Shown one piece after another: positions 44,119 through 53,380 of a stretch of 64,000 nt of DNA. The DNA comes from Metabacillus indicus LMG 22858 (GTDB taxonomy: Bacteria > Bacillota > Bacilli > Bacillales > Bacillaceae): the NCBI RefSeq assembly GCF_000708755.2, contig NZ_JGVU02000001.1:186001-250000 (forward strand), read 5' to 3'. How positions within the stretch are numbered: position 1 is the first letter of the stretch; every line of letters begins with the position of its first letter. Under the pieces are notes generated by a model. The model had not been told where the DNA came from, made no database searches, and saw only the letters and a list, made by a program, of their open reading frames with translations. A program made the translations under genes and the position numbers.

Positions 44119-44605
44119 GAAGCTGAAGGATTAAAATGCGTCGTGAATGAACCCTTCGTACAAAGAATCAGAAGCTGAAGGGTCAAAAGGCGCCGTGAAT
44201 GAACCCTTCGTACGAAGAATCAGAAGCTGAAGGGTTAAAAGACGTAGTGAAAGAACCCATCGTACGAAGAATCAGGAGCTGAAGGGTTAAAAGGCGTCGT
44301 GAATGAACCCTTCATACGAAGAATCAGGAGCTGAAGGGTCAAAAGGCGTCGTGAATGAACCCTTCATACGAAGAATCAGAAGCTGAAGGGTCAAAATGCG
44401 TCGTGAATGAACCCTTCATACGAAGAATCAGGAGCTGAAAGGTTAAAATGCGTCGTGAATGAACCCTTCTTGCGAAGAATCAGGAGCTGAAGGGTCAAAA
44501 GGCGTCGTGAATGAACCCTTTGTGCGAAGAATCAGGAGCTGAAGGGTTAATATTCGTAGTGAATGAACCCTTCGTACAGAGAATTAGGTGCTGAAAGGTC
44601 AATAT
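44119..44605 (+). repeat. 52-bp tandem repeat array (9 full units plus partial)
   Basis: Units begin at 44119, 44171, 44223, 44275, 44327, 44379, 44431, 44483 and 44535, each exactly 52 bp, with a partial tenth at 44587. Each holds GAAGGGT and ACCCTTC arms that can form a hairpin with a 19-20 base loop, plus the blocks CGTCGTGAATGAACCCTTC and CGAAGAATCA. It fills the interval between the T-box terminator and proB, so it is transcribed as part of the proBA leader when read-through occurs. No unique spacers and no coding frame (52 is not a multiple of three). Confidence 0.93.
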
Positions 44606-44669
44606 CCACCGGGAACTATGCCCAATAAACTCTCTCATCCCCCAACTAAACTAAAGGAGGCCAACCCTC

Positions 44670-45755
44670 ATGAAAAAACGGATTGTTGTTAAAATCGGGA
44701 GCAGTTCTCTTACGAACAGGAAAGGAGAAATCGATCAGGAAAAGTTCACCGATCATATTGCAGCGCTTGCGCGGCTGAGACAAGCAGGGCATGAAGTGCT
44801 GCTCGTTTCATCGGGTGCTGTTGCGGCAGGTTTCCGCAAGCTTGGTTATCCGGCCAGACCCCTTACGCTTAAAGGCAGGCAGGCCGCGGCTGCTGTCGGC
44901 CAGAGCCTGCTGATTCAGGCGTATATGGTTCAGCTTGGGGCATATGGCTTTGTTCCTGCCCAGATCTTGCTGACCCGGACGGATTTTTCATCAAAAGAGC
45001 GTTACAGAAATGCTTTTGCAACAATTCGCGAACTGCTAGACAGAGGCATCATCCCGATTATCAATGAAAATGATACGGTTTCTGTTGAGGAGCTGACGTT
45101 TGGTGATAATGACATGCTGTCTGCACTTGTCAGCGGGCTTGTTCAGGCCGATGAGCTCGTTATTTTAACGGATATCAACGGACTGTATGACAAAAATCCG
45201 CGCGATCACACAGATGCGAAAAGGTATGACCGTTTGACCGGCATTACGGATGAAATGATGCTTGGAGCAGAAGGAGCGGGGTCTTCAGTCGGAACCGGCG
45301 GGATGAAATCCAAGCTTTCTGCGGCGAAAACTGCCATTGAGCTTGGGGTATCCGTTTTTATCGGTACGGGAAGAGGCGATGATAAGTTCCTCCGAATCCT
45401 GAATGGTGATGGCGACGGAACCTACATAGAGGCCCGCTCTTTCCTTAAAAGCAGTAAACAGTGGATTGCCCTTCATTCCCTAGTCAAAGGGAAAATTTTT
45501 ATTGATGAAGGAGCAGAATCTGCCCTCATTATGAAGGGGAAAAGTTTATTGCCTGCAGGTGTTTGTGACATTTCGGGAACATTTGAAGCCGGAGAAGTGG
45601 TGGAGGTTCACGGACCGAACGGGATGCTCGGAAAAGGAGAGGTTCTTTGTTCCTCTGAAACGTTAAAGCAGGTAATGGGAAAACGGACAAAAGAAGCAGG
45701 AGCTGTGCTTGCATCCATCGAAGTGATACACCGTGACCGATGGGTGAAAGCGTGA
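44670..45755 (+). CDS. proB: glutamate 5-kinase
   Basis: 361 residues. The amino-acid kinase domain (about 1-255) begins [17 protein letters not shown], with [14 protein letters not shown] and [20 protein letters not shown]; a C-terminal PUA domain (about 275-355) is present. ProB phosphorylates glutamate in the first step of proline synthesis. AAAGGAGG precedes the ATG. Expression is under the proline T-box, so this is the biosynthetic copy responsive to proline shortage. Confidence 0.96.
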   Translation: MKKRIVVKIGSSSLTNRKGEIDQEKFTDHIAALARLRQAGHEVLLVSSGAVAAGFRKLGYPARPLTLKGRQAAAAVGQSLLIQAYMVQLGAYGFVPAQILLTRTDFSSKERYRNAFATIRELLDRGIIPIINENDTVSVEELTFGDNDMLSALVSGLVQADELVILTDINGLYDKNPRDHTDAKRYDRLTGITDEMMLGAEGAGSSVGTGGMKSKLSAAKTAIELGVSVFIGTGRGDDKFLRILNGDGDGTYIEARSFLKSSKQWIALHSLVKGKIFIDEGAESALIMKGKSLLPAGVCDISGTFEAGEVVEVHGPNGMLGKGEVLCSSETLKQVMGKRTKEAGAVLASIEVIHRDRWVKA

Positions 45756-45770
45756 AACGGAGGGATAACT

Positions 45771-47018
45771 ATGAGTGAGGTTATGAGGAAAGGGAAAATC
45801 GCCAAGGCTGTCAGCTATGACATGATGCAGGTGCCGACCGAAGAAAAAAACCGTGCACTGGAACAAATAGCGGGGCAGCTTGAAGCAGAGCGTGATTTTT
45901 TAATAAAAGAGAATCAAAAAGATATTGAGGCCGGAAAAAAGGCGGGCATGACAGATTCCATCCTTGACCGCATGCTGCTGACTGAAAATAGAATTGATGA
46001 TATGGCTCTTGCCATTCGCCAGTTAATCAGTCTTGAGGATCCTGTTGGAGAAGTGCTTGAGACGATTCAAAAAGAAAATGGGCTGCTTATCCAGAAAAAA
46101 CGCGTGCCGCTCGGCGTAATCGGAATGATTTATGAAGCGCGGCCAAATGTGACGATTGACGCTGCAACTCTGTCGCTGAAAACAGGAAATGCCGTCATTT
46201 TGAGGGGAAGCTCTTCTTCCATCCATTCAAATAAAGCGCTCGTCAGCGTGATCCACCGCGCTCTTGAGCAGACTTCGGTCCCTCATGAAGCGGTTCAGCT
46301 TATTGAAGACACGAGCAGAGAAACGGCCAAACAGCTTTTCACGTTAAATGAATACTTGGATGTGCTGATTCCCCGGGGCGGTAAAAACCTGATCGATACC
46401 GTCGTGAAAGAGTCATCTGTACCTGTTCTCGAAACAGGAGCGGGCAATTGTCATCTTTTTATCGATGAAACGGCAAACCCTGAAATGGCACAAAAGATTG
46501 TTCTGAATGCAAAAATACAGCGTCCCTCTGTCTGCAACGCCATTGAATCCATTTTAATTCACGAAAAATGGCTTGAGCAGCATGGCATGAACCTGCTACA
46601 GAGCCTGCATGACCATTCCGTTGAAATCATTGCAGATGAACGCATCGTGTCACTTTTTCCTCAGGCAAAACCGGCAAGTGAGGAAGACTGGGCCACAGAA
46701 TATCTGGCACTGACCGCAAGTGTGAAAACGGTGAAAAATACAGATGAAGCTATTAAACACATCAACACATACGGAACAAAGCATTCGGAAGCTATCATTA
46801 CAGATGACCTGAAAAATGCGCATGAATTTCAATCCCGCGTAGATGCGGCAACTGTTTATCACAATGCATCGACCCGTTTTACAGATGGCTTTGAATTCGG
46901 CTACGGTGCGGAAATCGGCATCAGCACGCAAAAACTTCATGCACGGGGACCAATGGGATTGCCGGCGCTGACTTCAACAAAACACTTCATTTCGGGAAAC
47001 GGACAAATCAGGGAATAG
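45771..47018 (+). CDS. proA: gamma-glutamyl phosphate reductase
   Basis: 415 residues of the aldehyde-dehydrogenase-like fold, with the catalytic Cys in [19 protein letters not shown] and the glycine-rich [17 protein letters not shown]. It reduces gamma-glutamyl phosphate to glutamate semialdehyde in proline synthesis. CGGAGGG lies six bases before the ATG, 15 bases after proB. No proC is in the window. Confidence 0.96.
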   Translation: MSEVMRKGKIAKAVSYDMMQVPTEEKNRALEQIAGQLEAERDFLIKENQKDIEAGKKAGMTDSILDRMLLTENRIDDMALAIRQLISLEDPVGEVLETIQKENGLLIQKKRVPLGVIGMIYEARPNVTIDAATLSLKTGNAVILRGSSSSIHSNKALVSVIHRALEQTSVPHEAVQLIEDTSRETAKQLFTLNEYLDVLIPRGGKNLIDTVVKESSVPVLETGAGNCHLFIDETANPEMAQKIVLNAKIQRPSVCNAIESILIHEKWLEQHGMNLLQSLHDHSVEIIADERIVSLFPQAKPASEEDWATEYLALTASVKTVKNTDEAIKHINTYGTKHSEAIITDDLKNAHEFQSRVDAATVYHNASTRFTDGFEFGYGAEIGISTQKLHARGPMGLPALTSTKHFISGNGQIRE

Positions 47019-47072
47019 AAGGCGGACGTTGAGAAAACATAAAGGGACCAACGACACGAAGGAGAATGAGCT

Positions 47073-47498
47073 ATGGATACGTCAATAAAGTGGAATGGCA
47101 AAATGAGCTTTTCCGGCAGCACCCCGTCCGGACACGAAGTAAAAATGGATGCCTCTGAAGAAGTTGGCGGAGAGAACACAGGAGCGAGACCGACTGAGCT
47201 ACTGCTTCATGCTGTTGCCGGCTGTACAGGAATTGATATCATCAGCATCCTGCAGAAAATGCGCCTCAATCCGTCGGCATTTGAAATGGACCTAACCGGC
47301 ACACGGGCAGAGGACCATCCAAAACGGTTTAAAGCCATCCATATTCACTACAAATTGGAAGGCGATCTTCCTGAAGAAAAAGTGATCAGGGCCATTCAGC
47401 TTTCCAAAGATAAATACTGTTCCGTCTCACAATCACTCAATGCTGAAATCACAGCTGAGTACTCGATTAACGGAGTAAAGGGCAGCAAGACCATGTAA
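47073..47498 (+). CDS. OsmC-family protein
   Basis: 141 residues. The two redox cysteines of the family are in HAVAGCTGIDIISILQKM and DKYCSVSQSLNAEI. OsmC/Ohr-type proteins reduce organic hydroperoxides or bind hydrophobic ligands; this is the YhfA-like group. GAAGGAG precedes the ATG. It lies 54 bp after proA and may be read from that transcript. Confidence 0.85.
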   Translation: MDTSIKWNGKMSFSGSTPSGHEVKMDASEEVGGENTGARPTELLLHAVAGCTGIDIISILQKMRLNPSAFEMDLTGTRAEDHPKRFKAIHIHYKLEGDLPEEKVIRAIQLSKDKYCSVSQSLNAEITAEYSINGVKGSKTM

Positions 47499-47535
47499 AA
47501 AAGCGAAATCCTGAAAAATGGATTTCGCTTTTTTT
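47497..47535. terminator. bidirectional terminator
   Basis: AAGCGAAATC and GATTTCGCTT form a perfect 10-bp stem with T-rich flanks on both sides, between convergent genes. Confidence 0.85.
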
Positions 47536-47536
47536 C

Positions 47537-47878
47537 TTATTTTGGGCTTGGCCCATATTTATTTGCTCCAGGCTCGCTGTCCAAACAGTTGAAAACAAGC
47601 AGAACAATTCCGCCGACAACCGGGATAAGGCTGATAAGCAGCCACCATCCGGTTTTGCCGATGTCATGAAGTCTGCGCACAGCAACACCAAGTGAAGGCA
47701 AAAGAACAATAAGAGAATAAATAATAACTAAAACAGACGGAAGTCCGATCATAAGTTCAACCATTGTTAAAAGCATAGTTACGATAAAGTTAAATAAAAA
47801 GAACATCCAATATTCCTTACGTCTTGCACGGCCTTGAAAAACCGCATATTTCTTAATAACGTCTAGATACCAATGCAT
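47537..47878 (-). CDS. DUF805 membrane protein
   Basis: 113 residues with four hydrophobic segments. GRARRKEYWMFFLFNFIVTM and VRRLHDIGKTGWWLLISLIP are the diagnostic DUF805 blocks; ends in GANKYGPSPK. AAAGGAGG precedes the ATG. Function unknown. Confidence 0.88.
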   Translation of the reverse strand: MHWYLDVIKKYAVFQGRARRKEYWMFFLFNFIVTMLLTMVELMIGLPSVLVIIYSLIVLLPSLGVAVRRLHDIGKTGWWLLISLIPVVGGIVLLVFNCLDSEPGANKYGPSPK

Positions 47879-47954
47879 GTGATTTCCTCCTTTCTCAAAA
47901 AAATGAACGACTTATTAAATATACCATTTTCTTCTGACATTAAAAGCAAAAAAA

Positions 47955-47982
47955 TAGCGAAATCCCCAATGGAATTCCGCTT
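47955..47982 (-). terminator. terminator of the HxlR gene
   Basis: On the minus strand AAGCGGAATTCC pairs with GGATTTCGCT around a short loop and is followed by seven T residues. Confidence 0.65.
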
Positions 47983-48340
47983 ATTTATTCAAAATGCTTT
48001 CTTCAAGCACCGCTGATTTATCACCGTATACTTTCGTAATGTGATTTTCTCCCCAGGCACAAAGGGAATCCAGAATGCTTTGGAGGCTCCAGCCATATTC
48101 ACTCAATTCATACTCGACTTTCGGCGGTACTTCCGGATGGACAATACGGTTGATCACGCCGTCATCTTCAAGCTCGCGCAGCTGCTGTGTGAGCATTTTT
48201 TGCGTAATGTTCGGCATCAGCTTTTTCAGCTCATTTGTCCGTCTCTTGCCGTGGGTCAAGTGACAGAGGATGACGCATTTCCACTTGCCGCCGATAATCT
48301 CAAGTGTTGCTTCAACGGGAATGTTGTATTTCTTCTCCAT
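47981..48340 (-). CDS. HxlR-family transcriptional regulator
   Basis: 119 residues. The winged-helix core IIGGKWKCVILCHLTHGKRR and LMPNITQKMLTQQLRELEDD is typical of HxlR/YodB regulators. Cys residues at about 18 and 22 (KCVILC) could serve redox or electrophile sensing as in YodB. It is divergent from an MFS pump gene with palindromes between them, so it probably controls that pump. GGAGG lies before the ATG on the minus strand. Confidence 0.88.
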   Translation of the reverse strand: MEKKYNIPVEATLEIIGGKWKCVILCHLTHGKRRTNELKKLMPNITQKMLTQQLRELEDDGVINRIVHPEVPPKVEYELSEYGWSLQSILDSLCAWGENHITKVYGDKSAVLEESILNK

Positions 48341-48358
48341 ATAAATCCTCCTATCTAA

Positions 48359-48378
48359 TAGGCACCAAAAAGTGCCTA
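48359..48378. promoter_or_regulatory. inverted repeat in the hxlR-MFS intergenic region
   Basis: TAGGCAC-CAAAAA-GTGCCTA, a perfect 7-bp inverted repeat beginning 18 bp upstream of the hxlR start. Candidate operator. Confidence 0.5.
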
Positions 48379-48406
48379 CCTAACTTTTTAGTTCCTACAG
48401 CACTTG

Positions 48407-48420
48407 AAAGTACGTACTTT
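48407..48420. promoter_or_regulatory. palindromic candidate HxlR operator
   Basis: AAAGTACGTACTTT, a perfect 14-bp palindrome midway between the divergent genes. The GTAC-type core recalls YodB/HxlR operators. Confidence 0.55.
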
Positions 48421-48514
48421 TCATTATGTTTGATATATCTCATAATAACATTTGCCGGCTGATCTTTACCATACACGTTTTAAAATAAATATCAATGACC
48501 AGGAGGAGAAATAA

Positions 48515-49723
48515 ATGAGCTTAGATAAAAAAAGAAGTATGTGGGCGCTGCTTGCTCTTGCAGTCAGTGCATTTGCCATTGGAACAACGGAGTTTATCAG
48601 TGTCGGCCTGCTGCCGATGATTGCAGAGGATTTAAATATACCGGTTACAACCGCAGGTTTGACCGTCACCCTTTATGCGGTCGGAGTCATGTTCGGGGCA
48701 CCAGTTTTAACATCTTTAACCTCAAATATGTCACGTAAGACGCTACTGCTTTGGATTATGATTGTCTTTATTCTTGGAAACAGTCTTTCAGCCGGAGCTT
48801 CAAGCATTGAAATGCTTCTTGCCGGACGCGTAATTGCGGCGCTGTCTCATGGTGTGTTCATGTCGATCGGTTCAACGATTGCAGCGGACCTTGTTCCTGA
48901 AGACCGACGTGCAAGTGCAATTTCAATCATGTTTACAGGTCTTACTGTCGCGACAGTAACAGGCGTTCCATTCGGAACATTCATCGGTCAGCAGTTTGGA
49001 TGGAGAGTTGCGTTTATCGTCATTATTCTTATTGGTATACTTGCTCTAATTGCAAACAGCATTCTTGTCCCGTCTAACTTGAAAAAAGGCAATCGCACAA
49101 CGTTTGGCGATCAGCTGAAGCTTGTGAAAAACGGTCGTCTGCTCCTTGTCTTTTTGATTACAGCACTTGGATACGGCGGAACATTTGTCGTCTTCACTTA
49201 TCTTTCACCGCTTCTAGTTGAAGTGACCGGTTTTAAAGAGAGCACCGTTGCTGTTATTCTGCTTGTATACGGAATCGCCATTGCCATCGGGAACATGATC
49301 GGCGGTAAGCTGTCCAATAAAAATCCGATCAAAGCCCTTTTCTATATGTTTGTCGCACAGGCAATTGTACTATTTGTCCTTACACTCACAGCACCATTTA
49401 AAATTGCCGGATTAATCACCATTTTAGTTATGGGACTGTTCGCATTCATGAACGTTCCAGGTCTTCAAGTTTACGTCGTGATGCTTGCAGAACGCTTCGT
49501 GCCAAGTGCCGTGGACGTTGCATCAGCCATCAACATTGCTGCGTTTAACGCAGGAATTGCCATCGGAGCCTTCCTTGGAGGCATCATCACAGACTCCATC
49601 GGCCTGATTCACACAGCATGGATCGGCGGTGTGATGGTCGCGGGAGCTGTCATCCTCACTGGATGGAGCCGTGCCCTTGAAAAGAAAGATCAAAAGGTTC
49701 GAAGCCATAAGATGGCTGGATAA
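48515..49723 (+). CDS. MFS transporter (DHA1 drug/sugar efflux group)
   Basis: 402 residues with twelve helices. AIGTTEFISVGLLPMIAEDL at the start, GRVIAALSHGVFMSIGSTIA and TGVPFGTFIGQQFGWRVAF match the AraJ/NepI/YdhP group of proton-driven efflux proteins. Divergent from the HxlR regulator, which likely controls it in response to a toxic compound. CAGGAGGAG precedes the ATG. Confidence 0.88.
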   Translation: MSLDKKRSMWALLALAVSAFAIGTTEFISVGLLPMIAEDLNIPVTTAGLTVTLYAVGVMFGAPVLTSLTSNMSRKTLLLWIMIVFILGNSLSAGASSIEMLLAGRVIAALSHGVFMSIGSTIAADLVPEDRRASAISIMFTGLTVATVTGVPFGTFIGQQFGWRVAFIVIILIGILALIANSILVPSNLKKGNRTTFGDQLKLVKNGRLLLVFLITALGYGGTFVVFTYLSPLLVEVTGFKESTVAVILLVYGIAIAIGNMIGGKLSNKNPIKALFYMFVAQAIVLFVLTLTAPFKIAGLITILVMGLFAFMNVPGLQVYVVMLAERFVPSAVDVASAINIAAFNAGIAIGAFLGGIITDSIGLIHTAWIGGVMVAGAVILTGWSRALEKKDQKVRSHKMAG

Positions 49724-49731
49724 GCAATGAA

Positions 49732-49760
49732 GCTCAGGGCATAGGCCCTGGGCGTTTTTT
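49732..49760 (+). terminator. terminator after the MFS gene
   Basis: CTCAGGGC and GCCCTGGG arms around a three- to four-base loop are followed by TTTTTT. Confidence 0.7.
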
Positions 49761-49819
49761 AAGTAAAAAAGCACCCATTCATAAGTTGAAAGGAATATAA
49801 TGGAATGGGAGGTGTTTGT

Positions 49820-50170
49820 ATGCTGAAAGGATTGCTTTTTTTTGCAGGCGTCATCCTCATTGGAACGCTGTCAGAGAGCTTGTTAAGAAAGAAATTGGAA
49901 ATTCCAAAATCAAAGGGATTCATTTACAGAGGTGTCAGCTCGGCGCACCGGTGGACAGAAAGAATCCTGCTGCTGATCTATATAATCTGTTTAATGATTT
50001 TTGATTTTTCTATTGGACTGTTTTTAGCATTTATTATTCCATTCTTTGCTTTTAGAACGTTCATGGAATGGAAGTATGAAAAAGAGAGAAAAGAGTATCT
50101 GATCACACTGCATTTTGTTACAGTCTTTCCTTTGCTTATTGCAGGAGGGTATCTGGTGAATATCCTTTAA
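49820..50170 (+). CDS. DUF4181-like membrane protein
   Basis: 116 residues with about four hydrophobic segments and a basic YRGVSSAHRWTERILLLIY block typical of DUF4181. GGGAGGTG precedes the ATG at 49820. Function unknown. Confidence 0.65.
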   Translation: MLKGLLFFAGVILIGTLSESLLRKKLEIPKSKGFIYRGVSSAHRWTERILLLIYIICLMIFDFSIGLFLAFIIPFFAFRTFMEWKYEKERKEYLITLHFVTVFPLLIAGGYLVNIL

Positions 50171-50236
50171 AACGGTGGACAAGAAGTGAGTTCTTCATAA
50201 TAATTGCGTTGCTACAGCGGATACCACAATTATTCC

Positions 50237-50794
50237 TCACGATGCATGATCTCCCGTGAACGCAATTTCATGATACTTCACTTTCTGCAGAAACAAACTG
50301 TAATTCGCTGTAAAGTGTTTGTCTTTTAATAAGGAGACACTCTCTCCGTCTTTGAATTCAATTTCAATAACAGAGGGTTCTCCTTTTTCCTTGGACAAAT
50401 GAAAGACAGCGCTCTCCACTTCATCCCATGTGTATTGGTGCTGTTCGATTCCTCTGCTGAAGGAAATTCCTTCATCACTGAGCTGTTTATGCTGAATGGC
50501 TCCGATTGTAAACGGCACAATGCTGAGAAAAATAATAATCAAACCAGATATAAGGGAAGTGCGGTCTGCTTTCCTGAAAGCAGCAATTAAAGCAGCAATT
50601 GCCCACATCAGAAATCCGGCTCCATACAAAAAGTACGTTCCATTAGAAAGCTGGATAAACCACGTCAGATTTGTCGCATAAAGCACATCGGCGACCATAA
50701 ATGGGAAGAGGATTGAAGAGTAAGGAATCAGGATGAGAATGAGAAAACCAATTACTCCGAATACATGTTTCTTTTCATAATTTTTGTAGTTCAT
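50237..50794 (-). CDS. membrane protein with C-terminal cytoplasmic domain
   Basis: 185 residues from the ATG at 50794 (GGAGGG upstream). Three to four helices occupy about residues 10-105; a soluble C-terminal beta-rich domain (HQYTWDEVESAVFHLSKEKG onwards) resembles small PH-like domains of Bacillus membrane proteins. Family not named. It is divergent from a lipoprotein gene. Confidence 0.55.
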   Translation of the reverse strand: MNYKNYEKKHVFGVIGFLILILIPYSSILFPFMVADVLYATNLTWFIQLSNGTYFLYGAGFLMWAIAALIAAFRKADRTSLISGLIIIFLSIVPFTIGAIQHKQLSDEGISFSRGIEQHQYTWDEVESAVFHLSKEKGEPSVIEIEFKDGESVSLLKDKHFTANYSLFLQKVKYHEIAFTGDHAS

Positions 50795-50876
50795 AGTCAC
50801 GCCCTCCTTGTCTTAAATAAGTATACGCATAAGAATCGGCATAAGTTTCAGAATATTTAAATAGAAGGAGTTTGTT

Positions 50877-51206
50877 ATGAAAAGAACAATTCTGCTTCTG
50901 CTTTGCCTGCTGCTGACAGGCTGTTCTAATTCTGAAGAAGATGGATATAAGGAAGTAAGAAAAGCAGGATGGAACTTCATCAAACAGAATAAATGGGAAA
51001 ACAGGGTAAGCGGGGGCTGGGAACAGGCAAAAGTGGAAGCGTACACGGTGGATAAGGGGCAAGCACAATTTATGGACGAACAGTACATAGGCGACGAAGT
51101 CTTAAGAGTAGAGTTTGAAGACCGTGCGAATACGGCTGCAGGTGCGCCTGTTATTCTGGTTGATCAAGAAACGAAAAGAGTGATTGGGTATCTACCTGGA
51201 GAATAA
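50877..51206 (+). CDS. small hypothetical lipoprotein
   Basis: 109 residues. The signal peptide TILLLLCLLLTGC carries a lipobox Cys at residue 16. The mature part is charged with Trp-containing KAGWNFIKQNKWENRVSGGW and ends in a beta segment with VILVDQETKRVIGYLPGE. GAAGGAG precedes the ATG. Function unknown. Confidence 0.65.
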   Translation: MKRTILLLLCLLLTGCSNSEEDGYKEVRKAGWNFIKQNKWENRVSGGWEQAKVEAYTVDKGQAQFMDEQYIGDEVLRVEFEDRANTAAGAPVILVDQETKRVIGYLPGE

Positions 51207-51255
51207 AAGAGGTATTCAAGGAAAAATAAAATCTGAAAATTAATATGGTGTATTA

Positions 51256-51297
51256 GGAACAGACTTTTTGACAATTTTGCGAAGTCTGTTCCTTTTT
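51256..51297 (+). terminator. terminator after the lipoprotein gene
   Basis: GGAACAGACTT pairs perfectly with AAGTCTGTTCC and is followed by T residues. Confidence 0.75.
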
Positions 51298-51375
51298 GGT
51301 TGTAATCATAAACTGTCACACATATAATAAAACCATCACGTTACGGTTAGGGGGGATTGACTTGGGGCTGAGAAA

Positions 51376-51762
51376 CTGAAAATTGGAGAATTGGCTGAAA
51401 TTACCGGAGTGACTAAGCGGACAATTGACTATTATACGACACTGGGATTACTTAAAGCGGAACGTTCTCCTTCAAATTACAGGTACTATGATCATTCCTC
51501 TATAGAACGAATTGCTTTTATTGAAAAATGCAAAGCAGAAGGGCATTCTCTTGAAGAGATTAAGAAAATGGTTATCAGCCGTTTTTCGGAGGAAGTAGAT
51601 GTGCTTGAGCTCCGCCTTAAAATACAGGGGCTGGAACAGGATGTCACAAAAGCACTCGAACAGCTGAAAGAGTCAGATCCTGAAAAGTATGAGAGTCTCA
51701 AAAAGAATATCTCAAGTGAAAGCTTATCCTTAATTCAGTCATTGCTTCTGCTGCTGCATTGA
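51376..51762 (+). CDS. MerR-family regulator with disrupted start region
   Basis: 128 residues if read from codon 51376. The helix-turn-helix reads KIGELAEITGVTKRTIDYYT, then a coiled-coil dimerisation helix (about 75-110). No canonical start codon precedes KIGELAE in frame: the codon there is CTG and an in-frame TGA lies upstream. A well-placed AGGGGGG and TTG at 51362 would give M-G-A-E-K-L-K-I-G if the GGGG run at 51364-51367 had one more G, so a one-base deletion or error is likely. It lacks the C-terminal metal-binding cysteines of CueR. It probably regulates the adjacent MpfA-type gene. Confidence 0.7.
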   Translation: MKIGELAEITGVTKRTIDYYTTLGLLKAERSPSNYRYYDHSSIERIAFIEKCKAEGHSLEEIKKMVISRFSEEVDVLELRLKIQGLEQDVTKALEQLKESDPEKYESLKKNISSESLSLIQSLLLLLH

Positions 51763-51914
51763 TGTTTTTTTCATCTAGGAGTACGTGCATTGGGAATTGC
51801 AACTTGGGCACAATCCAGAGTGAAAGACTTACACGCATTTGCAGCTGCTAATTTAAATTTGTCATGATTTTTATAAAAATGAAGTCAGCCAGAAGAAGGC
51901 TGAAAAACATAACT

Positions 51915-51949
51915 GGAGGTGTAGGTCTTACTTCGCGTAAGACTGTTCG
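51915..51949 (+). promoter_or_regulatory. Shine-Dalgarno, hairpin and start arrangement of the MpfA-type gene
   Basis: GGAGGTG (51915-51921) is 28 bases from the TTG start. Between them GTCTTAC (51925-51931) pairs perfectly with GTAAGAC (51937-51943) around a TTCGC loop. With the hairpin folded the effective spacing is nine bases. An in-frame TAA at 51938-51940 excludes any earlier start. Confidence 0.6.
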
Positions 51950-53251
51950 TTGACAACCATAAATCTTTTATTAATTGCATTATTAATTGCACTGACTGCT
52001 TTTTTCGTTGCGACGGAATTTGCCATTGTTAAGGTCCGGAGTTCAAGAATTGACCAGCTGATTGCAGAGGGCAAAAAAGGCTCGCTTGCAGCAAAAAAAG
52101 TCACAACACACCTTGATGAATACTTGTCAGCCTGTCAGCTTGGAATCACCATAACAGCACTCGGGCTTGGGTGGCTTGGAGAGCCGACAGTTGAGAAACT
52201 CCTGCACCCATTGTTTGAACGATTTGATATAAACGAAACGATGACCCATATTCTTTCGTTCGGAATTGCATTTGCGATTGTCACGTTTCTTCACGTCGTT
52301 ATCGGCGAGCTTGCTCCGAAAACGGTAGCGATTCAAAAAGCCGAAGCGGTAACACTTGTATTTGCGACTCCAATCATCTGGTTTTACCGTCTCATGTTCC
52401 CATTTATCTGGTTCCTGAACGGTTCAGCAAGAATTCTGGTTGGCCTGTTCGGTTTGAAGCCTGCTTCTGAGCATGAAGAAGCGCACTCTGAAGAGGAGCT
52501 TAGAATTCTCCTTTCAGAGAGCTATAAAAGCGGAGAAATCAATAAGAACGAACTGAAATATATGAATAATATCTTTGCGTTTGATGAAAGAGTCGCAAAA
52601 GAAATCATGGTTCCAAGAACGGACATTGTATCTATTTCGATAGATGATTCTTTTGAAAACATTTTTGAGATTGTCAAAAATGAAAACTACACACGTTATC
52701 CGGTTGTTGACGGGGACAAGGATAACATTAAGGGCTTTATTAATATCAAAGAACTGCTCACAGCTGCAGTCATGACCAAGCAGGAACCGCACACTTTAAA
52801 AATCGCCGACTACATTAATCCTGTCATTAATGTAATTGAAACCATCGCAATCCACGATCTTCTTGTAAAAATGCAGAAAGAGCGTACACACATGGCCGTG
52901 CTGATTGACGAATACGGAGGTACTTCAGGGCTTGTGACAGCTGAAGATATCTTAGAAGAAATCGTCGGGGAAATCAGAGATGAATTCGATGAAGATGAGG
53001 TTCCCGAGATCCGCAAGCTTAACGAAGGACACTACATCCTGGATTCAAAACTGTTGATTGAAGATGTCAATACATTGCTTGGAACAACCTTTAATACGGA
53101 AGAGTTAGATGTCGATACAATCGGCGGATGGTTCCTGACGCATCATCTCGATGCTGAAACCGGAACCGAAATTGAAGCTGAGGGCAATTTGTTTAAAGTC
53201 TTTGAGAAAGACGGAAATCAGCTGCGCTACTTGGAAGTTATCAAATCATAA
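51950..53251 (+). CDS. CNNM/CBS/CorC-domain transporter, probable Mg2+ exporter MpfA-like
   Basis: 433 residues. The DUF21/CNNM membrane domain (about 1-190) contains [20 protein letters not shown] and [20 protein letters not shown]; a CBS pair (about 205-335) has [20 protein letters not shown] and [20 protein letters not shown]; a CorC/HlyC domain ends the protein. This is the hemolysin-like family that includes B. subtilis MpfA (YhdP), an Mg2+ efflux protein. The only start candidate is TTG at 51950. The regulator upstream parallels the yhdQ-yhdP pairing in B. subtilis. Confidence 0.88.
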   Translation: MTTINLLLIALLIALTAFFVATEFAIVKVRSSRIDQLIAEGKKGSLAAKKVTTHLDEYLSACQLGITITALGLGWLGEPTVEKLLHPLFERFDINETMTHILSFGIAFAIVTFLHVVIGELAPKTVAIQKAEAVTLVFATPIIWFYRLMFPFIWFLNGSARILVGLFGLKPASEHEEAHSEEELRILLSESYKSGEINKNELKYMNNIFAFDERVAKEIMVPRTDIVSISIDDSFENIFEIVKNENYTRYPVVDGDKDNIKGFINIKELLTAAVMTKQEPHTLKIADYINPVINVIETIAIHDLLVKMQKERTHMAVLIDEYGGTSGLVTAEDILEEIVGEIRDEFDEDEVPEIRKLNEGHYILDSKLLIEDVNTLLGTTFNTEELDVDTIGGWFLTHHLDAETGTEIEAEGNLFKVFEKDGNQLRYLEVIKS

Positions 53252-53254
53252 TTA

Positions 53255-53290
53255 AAAGAACCAGTTCAATTCATTGGACTGGTTCTTTCG
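53255..53290 (+). terminator. terminator after the MpfA-like gene
   Basis: AAAGAACCAGTTCAAT and ATTGGACTGGTTCTTT fold into a long hairpin followed by a short T-rich stretch. Confidence 0.75.
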
Positions 53291-53380
53291 TGTCTGGATT
53301 ATTGAAAAATATGAATTGTGCAAATTCTATTCTTTTGACATAATTCTAGTAACAAAACTTTTAACAGACAGGAGACTGAC

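Noticed and set aside
43978-44178. Open frame of 66 codons on the plus strand
   Set aside because: It runs through the T-box antiterminator and terminator and into the repeat array; it has no ribosome site and is a shadow of structured RNA.
44119-44605. Possible CRISPR array or series of T-box elements
   Set aside because: Units are near-identical throughout their 52 bp and lack T-box motifs, specifier loops or U-runs; there are no spacers.
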